Source: CAUZIZ01 sp965219005 (GTDB lineage: Bacteria; Acidobacteriota; UBA6911; RPQK01; JAJDTT01). Taken from it: a stretch of 64,000 bases of DNA. This document shows positions 42,157 to 51,315 of this stretch, one piece after another. The notes under the pieces are model-generated. The model worked only from the letters and a program-made list of their open reading frames with translations, had not been told where the DNA came from and made no database searches. Every line of letters starts with the position of its first letter. The stretch's first letter is position 1. The position numbers and the translations under genes are program-made. The DNA is taken from positions 558,001 to 622,000 of the forward strand of contig CBDCMS010000004.1 in NCBI GenBank assembly GCA_965219005.1. Reading direction: 5' to 3'.

Positions 42157-45081
42157 ATGTTTCAAAGACCTGGCTCGATCGCCGCGCACTGCCCGCTAAG
42201 AGGGCAGATCTGGCTTGTCCTTTTCCTCTCGGTTACCCATGTTGCAGCAGAGAATGCCCTAAACCAGCGTTTCCAGTCCTCCGTACTTCCTATTCTCCAG
42301 ACCAACTGCGTCGCTTGTCATGGGGATCTTGCCCCCCAGGCCGATCTGGATCTGAGGACCGTGGACTCGATCCTCTCTGGGGGCAAGTCTGGGCCGGCCG
42401 TCCTTCCCGGTTCATCCGATCGCAGCCTTCTGATGGAAAAGGTGATCTCGGGCGCCATGCCTCCCGGGGATCAGCGCTTGAGCCCGGCGGAGATCATGCT
42501 CATACGGGAGTGGATCGACAGTGCGACCCCAACCGCTGGAGAGACAGTGTCCGTCGGCATCACCGAAAAGGACGTCCTCCCCATTTTTCTCATGAGGTGC
42601 GTCGTCTGTCATGGAAAGCGGAAGCAGGAGGGTGATCTGGACCTGCGGACCCTTGCCGGACAGCTCAAGGGAGGCAAGTCAGGTCCCGCCCTGGTGCCCG
42701 GAGACCCCAAGAGCAGCCTCCTGTTTCGACGCATCCTCGACGAGGAGATGCCGCCTTCCGAGCTTCTCTACGAATATCGAGTACGTCCTCCGACCATGGC
42801 CGAGGTCGAAACGCTGCGGCGCTGGATTGCCGCCGGCGCTTCCTCCGATCCGCCCCGGGATACCGCAGACGATCAGGACCCCGCGGTTGCCGAAAGTGAT
42901 CGGCAATTCTGGTCGTTTCAGCCTCGAAAGCGGCCTGCAGTTCCGGAGGTGCAGGACAAACAGCGGGTCCGAAACCCTGTCGACTCCTTCCTATTGGCCA
43001 GACTTGGGGCCGAGAAACTCGACTTTTCTAATGAAGCCGATCGCCACACCCTGCTGCGCCGAGCGTACCTGGATCTGATAGGTATTCCGCCCACAGCCGA
43101 CCAGGCAAGGGCCTTTCTGGACGACAACGGGCCCCACGCCTACGAGCGCATGATCGACGGGCTGCTTGCCTCTCCCCACTACGGTGAACGATGGGCCCAG
43201 CACTGGTTGGATCTGGCGGGTTATGCGGATACTGAGGGCATCAAACACGCCGACCATTTTCGTCCCCATGCCTGGCGCTATCGCGACTACGTCATCCGTT
43301 CGCTCAATCAGGACAAGCCCTATGACCAATTCTTGACCGAGCAGCTGGCCGGGGACGAGCTGGCGGACTATGAAAACGAGGTTACCCCGTCCGTGATGAA
43401 CCTGCTGGCGGCCACCGGTTTCTTGAGGCAGGTGTCCGACCCGACCGACTCACCCTCGAACGCATCGCTGGCTGAGAAGATGGATGTCGTTCACGATGAG
43501 ATCAAGGTGTTGAGCTCTTCAGTCATGGGTCTGACCCTGGGCTGCGCTCGCTGCCACGATCACAAATACGATCCCCTGACTCAGCAGGACTACTATCGGC
43601 TGAGTGCCATTCTGCAGAGTGCCTACGATCCCTACGACTGGTTGGACCCGACGCAGCGTTATCTGAAGATTGCGCCGGAACAAGAGAAGCAGGAGGTCAG
43701 GCAGTTCAACGCCCCCGTTCAGGCCAAGATCGACCAGCTGGAGAAGTCGTTCGAAGCCAAGACCGCACCGCTGCGTCAGGAACTCCAGCAGCAGCAACTA
43801 TCGGCGCTGCCAAAGGCGATTCAAAAGGATCTGCTGCAACTGCTGACTGTTCCAGAGCAGGAACGGAGTCCGACCCAGAAGCATCTGTTCCGCCAATTCA
43901 AAGACACGCTCGACGTCACGAACCAGCAGGTGGCCGTTGAGGACCCTGAGTTCAAGGTCCAGCTGGAAAAACACACAGCGGCACTGGCAGAGCTCGAGAA
44001 GGAGCTCCGAAAGGAGCCTGCCGTAAGGGCCCTGTTCGATATGGGAGGCGACCCTTCCCCCGTCTATTTGCTTCAACGCGGTGAGGCCGGTTCCATCGGT
44101 GATCGGGTCTATCCCGGTGTGCCAGCGGTGTTGCGTCAGGGATTGCCTCCCTTTCGGCCGGCTTCCCCCCGAGAAGGAGGTGACACCAGTGGACTTCGGC
44201 TCGGCTTGGCGCGCTGGTTGACCCACCCGGATCATCCTCTGACCGCCAGGGTCATGGTCAACCGCATCTGGATGCACCACTTTGGTCGGGGAATCGTGGC
44301 TACTCCCGCCGACTTTGGGCGCTCCGGTTCGCCCCCCTCTCATCCTGAACTGCTGGATTGGTTGGCCAACGAGTTCGTCCGCGGGGGGTGGAGCATCAAG
44401 TCCATGCACCGGCTCATGATGATTTCCACAGCCTATCGTCAGAGCTCTCAACTCAGCAAAGACGCAGAAGCCGATCCCGACAACCTGCTCCTTTCCCATA
44501 TGCCCATGAAGCGGATGGAGGCCGAGGTCTTCTACGACTCTATCCTGAGGGTCACGGGCCGCCTGGATCCTCAGAGATTTGGACCCGCAGACGAGGTCGA
44601 GAAGAAATCTGATGGCGAGGTTATCGCCAAGGGATCCCCGAAAGGTCGTCGCCGGGCCATCTATATCCAGAGGCGCCGATTTCTACCGATGACATTTCTG
44701 GACCTTTTCGATTTACCGCAGATGGCTCCCAACTGTACCCAGCGCAGGTACTCCACGGTGGCGCCCCAAGCTCTGCAGCTCATGCATGGCTACATGGCTC
44801 GCGAATTGTCTCGTCACCTGGCTGGCCGCTTGATCGATGCCTTTCCCGAGCAGCCCGAGAAGCAGGTTGAGGAGCTCTATATCAAGGCACTTTCACGTCT
44901 CCCCACTTTGGCAGAAGAGCGGATGGCCTTGGATTCACTGGCTGATCTAGCCGAAAAATGGGTGGGATATCTGGAAACTCAGAGGGACGAAGCCCCAAGA
45001 CGGTCCACCGCGGAGTGGTCCGCGCTGAGTTCCCTTAGCCACGCTATTCTAAGCTCGGCGGAGTTTTCCTATATCGACTAA
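42157..45081 (+). CDS. Exported PSD1 protein with two cytochrome c (PSCyt1) modules
   Basis: About 974 residues from ATG 42157, with signal peptide GQIWLVLFLSVTHVAAE; an in-frame TTG at 42133 is less likely. There are two tandem haem modules, CVACH (about residue 51) and CVVCH (about 148), each followed by the same block LDLRTxxxxLxGGKSGPAxxPG. DUF1549 follows, with a third CxxCH in LGCARCHDHKYDPLT, then DUF1553 (HPLTARVMVNRIWMHHFGRG). The duplication of the haem module distinguishes it from the PSD1 at 36902. A Gln/Glu-rich coiled coil lies near residues 510-620. It is followed after 12 bases by its DUF1501 partner. Confidence 0.9.
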   Translation: MFQRPGSIAAHCPLRGQIWLVLFLSVTHVAAENALNQRFQSSVLPILQTNCVACHGDLAPQADLDLRTVDSILSGGKSGPAVLPGSSDRSLLMEKVISGAMPPGDQRLSPAEIMLIREWIDSATPTAGETVSVGITEKDVLPIFLMRCVVCHGKRKQEGDLDLRTLAGQLKGGKSGPALVPGDPKSSLLFRRILDEEMPPSELLYEYRVRPPTMAEVETLRRWIAAGASSDPPRDTADDQDPAVAESDRQFWSFQPRKRPAVPEVQDKQRVRNPVDSFLLARLGAEKLDFSNEADRHTLLRRAYLDLIGIPPTADQARAFLDDNGPHAYERMIDGLLASPHYGERWAQHWLDLAGYADTEGIKHADHFRPHAWRYRDYVIRSLNQDKPYDQFLTEQLAGDELADYENEVTPSVMNLLAATGFLRQVSDPTDSPSNASLAEKMDVVHDEIKVLSSSVMGLTLGCARCHDHKYDPLTQQDYYRLSAILQSAYDPYDWLDPTQRYLKIAPEQEKQEVRQFNAPVQAKIDQLEKSFEAKTAPLRQELQQQQLSALPKAIQKDLLQLLTVPEQERSPTQKHLFRQFKDTLDVTNQQVAVEDPEFKVQLEKHTAALAELEKELRKEPAVRALFDMGGDPSPVYLLQRGEAGSIGDRVYPGVPAVLRQGLPPFRPASPREGGDTSGLRLGLARWLTHPDHPLTARVMVNRIWMHHFGRGIVATPADFGRSGSPPSHPELLDWLANEFVRGGWSIKSMHRLMMISTAYRQSSQLSKDAEADPDNLLLSHMPMKRMEAEVFYDSILRVTGRLDPQRFGPADEVEKKSDGEVIAKGSPKGRRRAIYIQRRRFLPMTFLDLFDLPQMAPNCTQRRYSTVAPQALQLMHGYMARELSRHLAGRLIDAFPEQPEKQVEELYIKALSRLPTLAEERMALDSLADLAEKWVGYLETQRDEAPRRSTAEWSALSSLSHAILSSAEFSYID

Positions 45082-45093
45082 AGAGATCAACCC

Positions 45094-46530
45094 ATGCACC
45101 GACCCACCGACCCAGATGGTTTCAGCCGGCGGGAGTTCTTTTCCCGATTAGGCGATGGTTTACATGGCGCGGCACTGGCCACTCTTTTGTCCAGCGACCT
45201 GGCCGCCAGCGGCATTCGGACCTACGACCTGAAGGCCCGCGCGTCCCATTTTCAACCGCGGGCCACGTCGGTTATTCACCTGTTTATGAATGGCGGACCC
45301 AGCCAGGTCGATCTATTCGACCCCAAACCCGCGCTTAAGAGGCTGGAGGGATCTGCTGCTCCTCGCGACATCCTCAACCAGATCGAGTTTGCCAACGAGG
45401 TAGGGGGACTTCTCCCATCGCCCTACGAGTTCGAAAGGCATGGCAAGTCCGGGATGGAGCTCTCCACACTCCTTCCCCATCTCGGGGAGGTCGCGGACGA
45501 CATCACCCTGGTACGTTCCATGTACGGTGAGCACTCCAATCACGAGCCGGCTCTCTATTTGATGCATTCGGGGCGAACTCTGCCCAACCGTCCGTCTTTG
45601 GGTTCCTGGGTGGTCTACGGTCTGGGCAGCGAAAACCAGAATCTTCCCGGCTACGTGGTGCTGGACGATCCCAAGGGACTGCCCATCAACCGAGGCCAGA
45701 ACTGGCAGTCGGCCTGGCTCCCTCCGGTGTATCAGGGGACTCGCTTCAGGTCTGAGGGTCCTCCGGTCTTGAACCTGAAGCCCCGGCGGGAATTGCCTAG
45801 CGATCTGGTGGTGGCAGAACAAACCCTGCTGCGGCGTCTCGATCGGGCTCACCTCGAGTCACGGCCGAGAAGGCCAGAGCTGGACGCCCGCATTGCCAGC
45901 TTCGAGTTGGCAGCCCGCATGCAGCTTGCCACTTCCGATGCTTTGGATCTTTCGAAGGAAGATGATGCGACTCGGGAGATGTACGGCCTCAACGACGAGG
46001 CTACGGCATCCTATGGCAAGCGCTGCTTGATGGCTCGACGTCTGGTGGAGCGTGGAGTCCGCTTTGTACAGGTTTTCATCGAGGGTCAGATCTGGGATGC
46101 CCACCACAACCTGGAGAAGAGCCTGGTCTACAGCTGCGGGAAGACCGACCAACCGAGCGCCGCCTTGATCAAAGATCTGAAGCGGCGCGGACTACTCGAG
46201 AACACCCTCGTCATCTGGGGAGGAGAGTTCGGACGGATGCCCCTGTCTCAGGTCAATCGAGACCGAGGAGCCGCCGGCCGAGACCATGGTCCCGATGGCT
46301 TCAGCCTCTGGATGGCAGGCGGCGGGGTCAAAGCGGGACACGTCCACGGGGCCACCGATGAAATCGGCCACAAGGCCCAGGACCAGCGCGTCAGCGTCCA
46401 CGACTTCCACGCCACGCTGCTGCACCTACTCGGAATGAACTTTCGCGACCTGGTCTACCATCGGCACGGACTCGACGAACGCCTCACCGATCAGTACCCG
46501 GCGAGGGTTGTCGAAGAGATTCTGGCTTGA
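45094..46530 (+). CDS. DUF1501 family protein, Tat-exported (second copy)
   Basis: A 478-residue DUF1501 protein, paralogue of the one at 39618. The twin-arginine signal is FSRREFFSRLGDGLHGAALA. Family motifs are VIHLFMNGGPSQVDLFDPKP, SMYGEHSNHEPALYLMHSG, GGEFGRMP and GRDHGPDGFSLWMAGGGVKA. It is the partner of the preceding PSD1 gene. The last base of the pair is followed by about 65 non-coding bases and the convergent MFS gene. Confidence 0.9.
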   Translation: MHRPTDPDGFSRREFFSRLGDGLHGAALATLLSSDLAASGIRTYDLKARASHFQPRATSVIHLFMNGGPSQVDLFDPKPALKRLEGSAAPRDILNQIEFANEVGGLLPSPYEFERHGKSGMELSTLLPHLGEVADDITLVRSMYGEHSNHEPALYLMHSGRTLPNRPSLGSWVVYGLGSENQNLPGYVVLDDPKGLPINRGQNWQSAWLPPVYQGTRFRSEGPPVLNLKPRRELPSDLVVAEQTLLRRLDRAHLESRPRRPELDARIASFELAARMQLATSDALDLSKEDDATREMYGLNDEATASYGKRCLMARRLVERGVRFVQVFIEGQIWDAHHNLEKSLVYSCGKTDQPSAALIKDLKRRGLLENTLVIWGGEFGRMPLSQVNRDRGAAGRDHGPDGFSLWMAGGGVKAGHVHGATDEIGHKAQDQRVSVHDFHATLLHLLGMNFRDLVYHRHGLDERLTDQYPARVVEEILA

Positions 46531-46596
46531 AACTTGAACAATCCGTCTGAACGTCGGTAAAAGCTCCCTGCTGCCGGTTTAGAGACGTTCAGACTT

Positions 46597-48147
46597 TCAG
46601 AAGTTCCGACGTGCGACCTCCCTCGTCCGATGTGCGACGTCTTGTTTGAACTTGAAGATCGAAATGACCATTCCCAGCAACAGCAGACCCATCATCGTCA
46701 AATAGCTGTTCTGTATCCCCAGAATAAAGGCGTGGTTGACTCCGACCCCACCCCCCTTGGGTGTTACTTCCAGACTCGGCTCAAACCCAAGGCCTCCCAT
46801 GGTAGTTGTGACGATTGCCGTCGCCACGGCGATACTGGTTACGTTACCGGCATTTCGCACCAGATTGAGAAAGGAAGACGCCACCCCGTAGCTCTCTCGT
46901 TCCACCACGCTCAGGATGGAACTGCTATTGGGGGTGTAGAAGATGCCCATTCCTGAGCTCTGGAGCATCAGTGCGAGCACCACCAGGGGAAGCGTCGAGC
47001 TCTCGTCGAGCCGCGACAGAAGGAACAACCCTGTGGCGGCCAGTGCAAGCCCTCCCACAGTGAAGGGTCGCCAGCCGTAGCGATCGGACAATCTGCCGGC
47101 CAGGGGTGACAGGACGGCTAGGCAGATGGCGCTGGGTACCACCACCAGGCCTGATTCACCGGCGCTATATCCAAGCACCCGCTGCAGATAGAAGGGCGCC
47201 AGAAAAAGGACAGCGGAACTGCCGAAGAAGTTGAGGAAGTTTGCGGATACTCCAAACGAAAAGGTTCGACTTGCGAATAGTCTCAGATCCAGCATCGGAC
47301 TGGGGCAGCGGAGCTCCCACCAGATGAAGATGATCAGCAGGGCGATGAGGCTGAACACGGCGGCCAGCATGGGTGGAGATGTCCATCCGGAGACGCGGCC
47401 GCTGGTGACAGCCAGCAGGAAGAGCAGCAGTACGCCGGTAGATAGGGCTGCCCCCAATCAGTCGAAACCGGATCGATGCCTGTCAGGGCTGTTTGGCATC
47501 AGGGGACGGTTATCCAGGATCGCCAGAACCGCTACCACGCCGACGGCGACCAGGGGAATAGGGGCGAGAAACACCCAGCGCCAGCCTATCGCACCGACCA
47601 GGAAGCCCCCCAGCGCCGGACCGGCGATCCCACCGGTTCCAACGATCGTCATGATGGATCCAATCGCCTTGCCACGTTCCCTTTCTGGGAAGGACCCGGT
47701 GACGATCGCCAAGCCGGTTCCCTGGGTCATCGCCGCGCCCGCGCCTTGGAGAATCCGGGAGAGGATCAGTATCAGCAAGTTGGAGGAGGAGCCGGCCACC
47801 AGCGCACCCAGGAAAAACACCAGGGAACCCAACAAGTACACCTTCCTGAGGCCGATCAAGTCGGCCAAGCGTCCCATCGGCAAGAGCAGGGAGCTGATGG
47901 TCAGCGCATAGCCAATGACGACCCACTGCACGCTGGGGAGATCGGTGCCGAAGTGCCGCGCGATGGCGGGTAGTGCAATGTTGACGCTGCCATGGTCGAT
48001 TACCGAGGCGAGAGTCCCCGTCGCGATAGCAGAGAAGGCCCACCATTTGTAGTTGGGGCGTCGGGCGATAGGCAATTGGTTCTTCCTGATCCTACGAGCG
48101 GCGAGAGTATCATCGAGAACTGACCGCCATTCGCGAGGCGGTGACAA
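46597..48147 (-). pseudogene. DHA2-type MFS exporter interrupted by an in-frame TGA (47458-47460)
   Basis: Two adjacent open frames in the same phase (48147 to 47458, then 47457 to 46597) form one DHA2/EmrB-like transporter of about 516 residues with about 14 helices. The first part has the MFS motif A (GRLADLIGLRKVY) and motif C-like GTGGIAGPALGG; the second has GRLSDRYGWRP. The only break is a TGA where the family has tryptophan in the F-D-W-L-G motif at the central loop (here FD*LGAALSTG). One G-to-A change from TGG explains it. UGA is a normal stop elsewhere in the window, so recoding is unlikely. The gene is either a nonsense mutant or a base-call error. Confidence 0.85.
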
Positions 48148-48342
48148 CTTTTGATCTGTATTGGGTCACGGGTCGGTGCTGGTCCCATTTCAGAAAGAAA
48201 CTAGGGTTATCTCTCCAATGATCCTTGCTGGCAACCCTGACGGAGCCGTGACTGTAAAGGAGCGGGCCCGATCACAGATCGGGACATACGGTGAGTGGCT
48301 TTGGCTCTGGCGACTCTCGCATGATCTCCTAGCCAATGCTGT

Positions 48343-49062
48343 TCAGGAAAGGGTAGGTACCCGGCTGTCCTCAAGCGCCTGCATAAACCCACCGAGATCC
48401 GCGAAATCGGCGACGACTGTCTGAGCTCCAGCTCGGCGTAATTGATCTGCCTGAGGACCCGAGTTGATCCCGACAAAGCGAAATCCAAGCTCGGCAGCGA
48501 CCTGAACATCCCAGAGACCGTCACCCACCAGGACGATTGGTCCTGCTTGCCCACCTTTCTGGCCTGCCCGAGTAGCTGCGAGACGGAAGACCTCAGCCCG
48601 TTCGGGAGAGTCAGAAGAAGACGCACCCAGGATTTCAGAGGGGATCCCAGCGGCTCTTAGCTTGAGTACTGCAGAAGTTCGCCAGCCTCCGGTCGCGGCC
48701 GTGAATTTCCACCCGTATGACGGAAGATTCTCGAGCATTTCCGGAGCGCCGTTCATCGCGCGAAATCGATGCGGCGATTCGACCGATGCCTGGCTGAGCA
48801 GTCCGACGAAGCGACTCTGGACCGTATCGATCTCCCGTTGATCGGGTTGGCGTCCGAGATGTTCGGTCCACAGCCACTGAAGAATAGCAGTATCGGTAAT
48901 CTGAGGAGCGTCGATCCAATCGATCGTCTCGGGATCAAAGGCAAGGACTTCCCGACACGCTTTCAGGTAACACTCTTCGTCAACCGAAGTCGTATCGCAG
49001 AGAGTGCCATCCACATCGAAGATTACCAAGCCACGTTCTAGCTCATCTTCTGCGTTCGTCAT
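48343..49062 (-). CDS. HAD-superfamily hydrolase
   Basis: A 239-residue HAD hydrolase. Motif I is VIFDVDGTLCDTT, motif II FTAATGGWRTSAV, and motif IV GPIVLVGDGLWDVQVA. The alpha-helical cap lies between them, as in phosphoglycolate phosphatase-like members. Substrate unknown. It is a leftward gene separated from the MFS gene by about 195 bases of sequence in which I see no gene or repeat. Confidence 0.8.
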   Translation of the reverse strand: MTNAEDELERGLVIFDVDGTLCDTTSVDEECYLKACREVLAFDPETIDWIDAPQITDTAILQWLWTEHLGRQPDQREIDTVQSRFVGLLSQASVESPHRFRAMNGAPEMLENLPSYGWKFTAATGGWRTSAVLKLRAAGIPSEILGASSSDSPERAEVFRLAATRAGQKGGQAGPIVLVGDGLWDVQVAAELGFRFVGINSGPQADQLRRAGAQTVVADFADLGGFMQALEDSRVPTLS

Positions 49063-49126
49063 TTGTGCTCCGGTAGGAGCGGCGTATCAGACGCGTTGCC
49101 GGCAGAAGGTGAGGGCAGGGGGTTGA

Positions 49127-49600
49127 TCAGGAAGGGGGAAAGGAGATCAACTCCTCGGTGGAAGATGGCTTCAAGATTCCGGAGACGGCCCTGTCGGCGC
49201 GGTGCAGCAGACCCTCGAACGGCCGGCCGGAGGAAACCCAGGATTCCGCAATCCTGCCTGCATCAACGCGGAAGATGCCGATCTCGGCGGTCCGGAGGAT
49301 TGTGCTTTCAGAATCAATCTCTAGCCTGTCCCGTTTGCCAGTGGCGCGAGTACTCCATCGGGCCACGACCTTGTCCTCTTCGGCTATCAGGTCCTGCAGA
49401 GTCATCTCGAAGTCTACAAACCTGGAGAGCACACCACTCACCCGTCGCTTGAAGGCCGGAACTCCCACCGACAGCACACCGGGGGCATCACCATGGCCGA
49501 CGTAAGTGGCAGCGAGAATCTCATCTGCGGCGGCAAGGTTGCCCCGGTTCCAGACTTCTTGAAACAGCCGGCGAACTAGACCCTTGTTTTCTGCTGACAC
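49127..49600 (-). CDS. SnoaL-like / NTF2-fold protein
   Basis: A 157-residue single-domain protein matching the SnoaL-like polyketide cyclase family: NKGLVRRLFQEVWNRGNLAA, ATYVGHG, and the closing strands IGIFRVDAGRIAESWVSSG. The NTF2 fold binds small hydrophobic ligands; most members in bacteria have no known substrate. A C-terminal extension of about 35 residues (FEGLLHRADRAVSGILKPSS) is not typical. It is a single gene, divergent from the sigma factor. Confidence 0.75.
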   Translation of the reverse strand: MSAENKGLVRRLFQEVWNRGNLAAADEILAATYVGHGDAPGVLSVGVPAFKRRVSGVLSRFVDFEMTLQDLIAEEDKVVARWSTRATGKRDRLEIDSESTILRTAEIGIFRVDAGRIAESWVSSGRPFEGLLHRADRAVSGILKPSSTEELISFPPS

Positions 49601-49946
49601 GAAAGTGTCCCTTCTCTCCCCAAACGAATGTATAGATGAATCTAACAGCGATGAGGCGCAAAAAAAGTGATGGGAAAACCCCGAAAAAGACAGGATCAGG
49701 ACTTAGCCGCGGTCTCCAGGCCTCCGTGCACCGAGCCAGTGGCTCGAAAGAAGCACACTTCGGCCTGGAGACCGAAGCCACGTAACAGCGTCCAGCTTGC
49801 ACCAAGTCCTATGAGGAGCACACAGTTGACGCTCAGTCTTTCGGATGAGTGAGACGAGGGGAGAAACTTGGCAGAATCGAGGTTGGACATTACTCTGAGG
49901 TTGGACATTACTCTTCGGTAGTCAGTGAAAGAAAACGCGAGCCCGA
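49601..49946. other. Intergenic region between the SnoaL-like and sigma factor genes
   Basis: This 346-base gap contains no supported gene. It holds a perfect tandem 18-bp repeat at 49879-49914 directly before the sigma factor gene. No member of the dispersed repeat families is recognised. Confidence 0.5.
49879..49914 (+). promoter_or_regulatory. Tandem perfect 18-bp repeat upstream of the sigma factor gene
   Basis: GAGGTTGGACATTACTCT occurs twice in direct succession (49879-49896 and 49897-49914), 33 bases before the GTG at 49947. Each unit contains TTGGACA. The position suggests an operator or promoter element for a regulator; a simple duplication is the alternative. Confidence 0.5.
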
Positions 49947-50505
49947 GTGACTACCTCTAGTATGGACCAAGTTGAGTCTCCCGGCTCAGACTCAAATCAG
50001 AGTACTTTGTATCATCGAGTGGCGGACTCCTACGGTCCGGCTCTCGACCGGCTCGCCCGTGCCTACGAGGCCGATCCGGACAAGCGTCTCGATCTTCTCC
50101 AGGAAATTCACCTTGCGCTGTGGCGCAGTTTCGATGGCTACGAGGCCCGTTGCTCGCTTCGCACTTGGGTTTATCGAGTGGCTCACAACGTAGCGACATC
50201 CCACGTGATCCGTCAGCGCAGACATGCGTTGAGGCTTGTCGATCTGGAGAATGTCGAGCTTAACTCTTTCAGAAGATCAGGCTGAATTGGCTTCGGACCG
50301 ACGCATGGTCCTTGAACGGCTCCTGTCGTTGATTCAGCAACTCAAACCGCTGGATCGACAGGTGATGCTTTCGTATCTGGAAGGGCTGGACGCCGCATCC
50401 ATCGCAGAGATCACAGGCCTCTCGCCGAGTAACGTGGCAACCAAGACCCACCGGATCAAGAACGTTCTGGTTCGCCGCTTTCATCAAGGGGAACGACATG
50501 AATGA
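49947..50505 (+). pseudogene. ECF-type RNA polymerase sigma factor, frameshifted at about 50262
   Basis: The first frame (49947-50285) encodes sigma region 2 (DLLQEIHLALWRSFDGYEA, CSLRTWVYRVAHNVATSHV). The second frame, entered near 50262, encodes region 4 (SLIQQLKPLDRQVMLSYLEG, AASIAEITGLSPSNVATKTH). Skipping one base at the A in CTTAACTCT joins ENVEL to TLSEDQAELASD in one reading frame of about 186 residues. It may be a real mutation, an assembly error or, less likely, +1 frameshifting. The stop overlaps the start of the next gene, a sigma/membrane-protein arrangement typical of ECF operons. Confidence 0.8.
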
Positions 50506-51076
50506 GTCTTCAGCGCAGCATATGAAGAAGGTATGGCAAGACCAGGAGTCGGAGTCCGATCGCATCTCTCTGGACCGGATTTGCGAGAGGGCCAGCCGCT
50601 TCCAGAAAAGCATCTGGTGGAGAAACTTTCGCGAGTACGTTGGCGCAGGCGTGGGGGTGAGCGTCTTTGCCTTGTATCTCTGGCACTTTGACACACCGCT
50701 AATTCGCATCGGGTCAACCCTGACCATCGTAGGATGTCTGTACGTCGTGATCCAACTTCACCGGCGCGGTTCGGCTAGAAATTCGCCTCAGGATCTGGGT
50801 GCGACCAGGTGTCTCCAGTTCCATCGGCGAGAGCTCGAAAGGCAGCGGGATTCCTTGGAACAAATCTGGGGTTGGTATCTCCTCCCTTTCGTCCCGGGGT
50901 TGGTGGTGTTCTCGATCGGACGAGGGATGGAGCGGGGTGTTCCCTGGACAAATCTGGGTCTCTACGCTGCGATTGGTGGGGTTCTCTTCTGGTTGATTGC
51001 TGAATTGAACAAGTGGGCAGCGCGCAAACTTCAGAAACAGATCGACGCCCTTGCTGTTCTGGAGCAAGAGAACTGA
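50498..51076 (+). CDS. Membrane protein, possible regulator of the ECF sigma factor
   Basis: A 192-residue protein starting ATGAATGAG, overlapping the end of the sigma gene by eight bases. Four hydrophobic segments are visible: EYVGAGVGVSVFALYLW, GSTLTIVGCLYVVIQL, WYLLPFVPGLVVFSIG and LGLYAAIGGVLFWLIAEL. It has a soluble N-terminal region of about 45 residues and a C-terminal amphipathic tail. No zinc-binding HxxxCxxC anti-sigma motif is present. Co-translation with the sigma gene suggests a regulatory role, but this is an inference from position. Confidence 0.65.
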   Translation: MNESSAQHMKKVWQDQESESDRISLDRICERASRFQKSIWWRNFREYVGAGVGVSVFALYLWHFDTPLIRIGSTLTIVGCLYVVIQLHRRGSARNSPQDLGATRCLQFHRRELERQRDSLEQIWGWYLLPFVPGLVVFSIGRGMERGVPWTNLGLYAAIGGVLFWLIAELNKWAARKLQKQIDALAVLEQEN

Positions 51077-51104
51077 CGGGGATGGAGTCACTCGATCCGA
51101 TCAG

Positions 51105-51236
51105 CGCCGCGAACGACTTGACGTGTCCGCACTATGAGGCCAAGTTCCCGAGGAGCGAGCTGGACAACAGCAGAATCTGCCCCGTCCTCGACCAAGAAGT
51201 ACTTTTTCGAATGATCCGGCTCGCAGCCGGTTGTTG
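51105..51236 (-). repeat. Dispersed repeat copy D (partial)
   Basis: gccgcgaacgacttgac, gagctggacaacagcagaatct and atgatccggctcgcagccgg match blocks of the inverted copy C. The copy is degenerate and lacks one end. It lies between the membrane protein and the TldD-like gene. Confidence 0.6.
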
Positions 51237-51263
51237 AAGATCGGACAAATTTCCTAATAGAAT
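51234..51263 (+). promoter_or_regulatory. Possible promoter for the TldD/PmbA pair (TTGAAG-N18-TAGAAT)
   Basis: TTGAAG (51234-51239) and TAGAAT (51258-51263) are 18 bases apart and about 50 bases upstream of the ATG at 51316. The -35 box lies at the edge of the dispersed repeat. Match quality is moderate. Confidence 0.4.
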
Positions 51264-51315
51264 AGTCTTAACTAATTTCCATTCTTCGATCAGTCCTTGA
51301 CGGGAGAGGGGTCGG

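Noticed and set aside
47458..47460. UGA as selenocysteine or as Trp in the MFS gene
   Set aside because: No SECIS-like hairpin is evident, the family has Trp at this place, and other genes here end in TGA. Nonsense mutation or base-call error is simpler.
46597..47911. Long open frames on the plus strand opposite the MFS gene (for example 47231-47911)
   Set aside because: They are shadows of the hydrophobic MFS coding sequence, with Arg/Pro-rich products and no domain.
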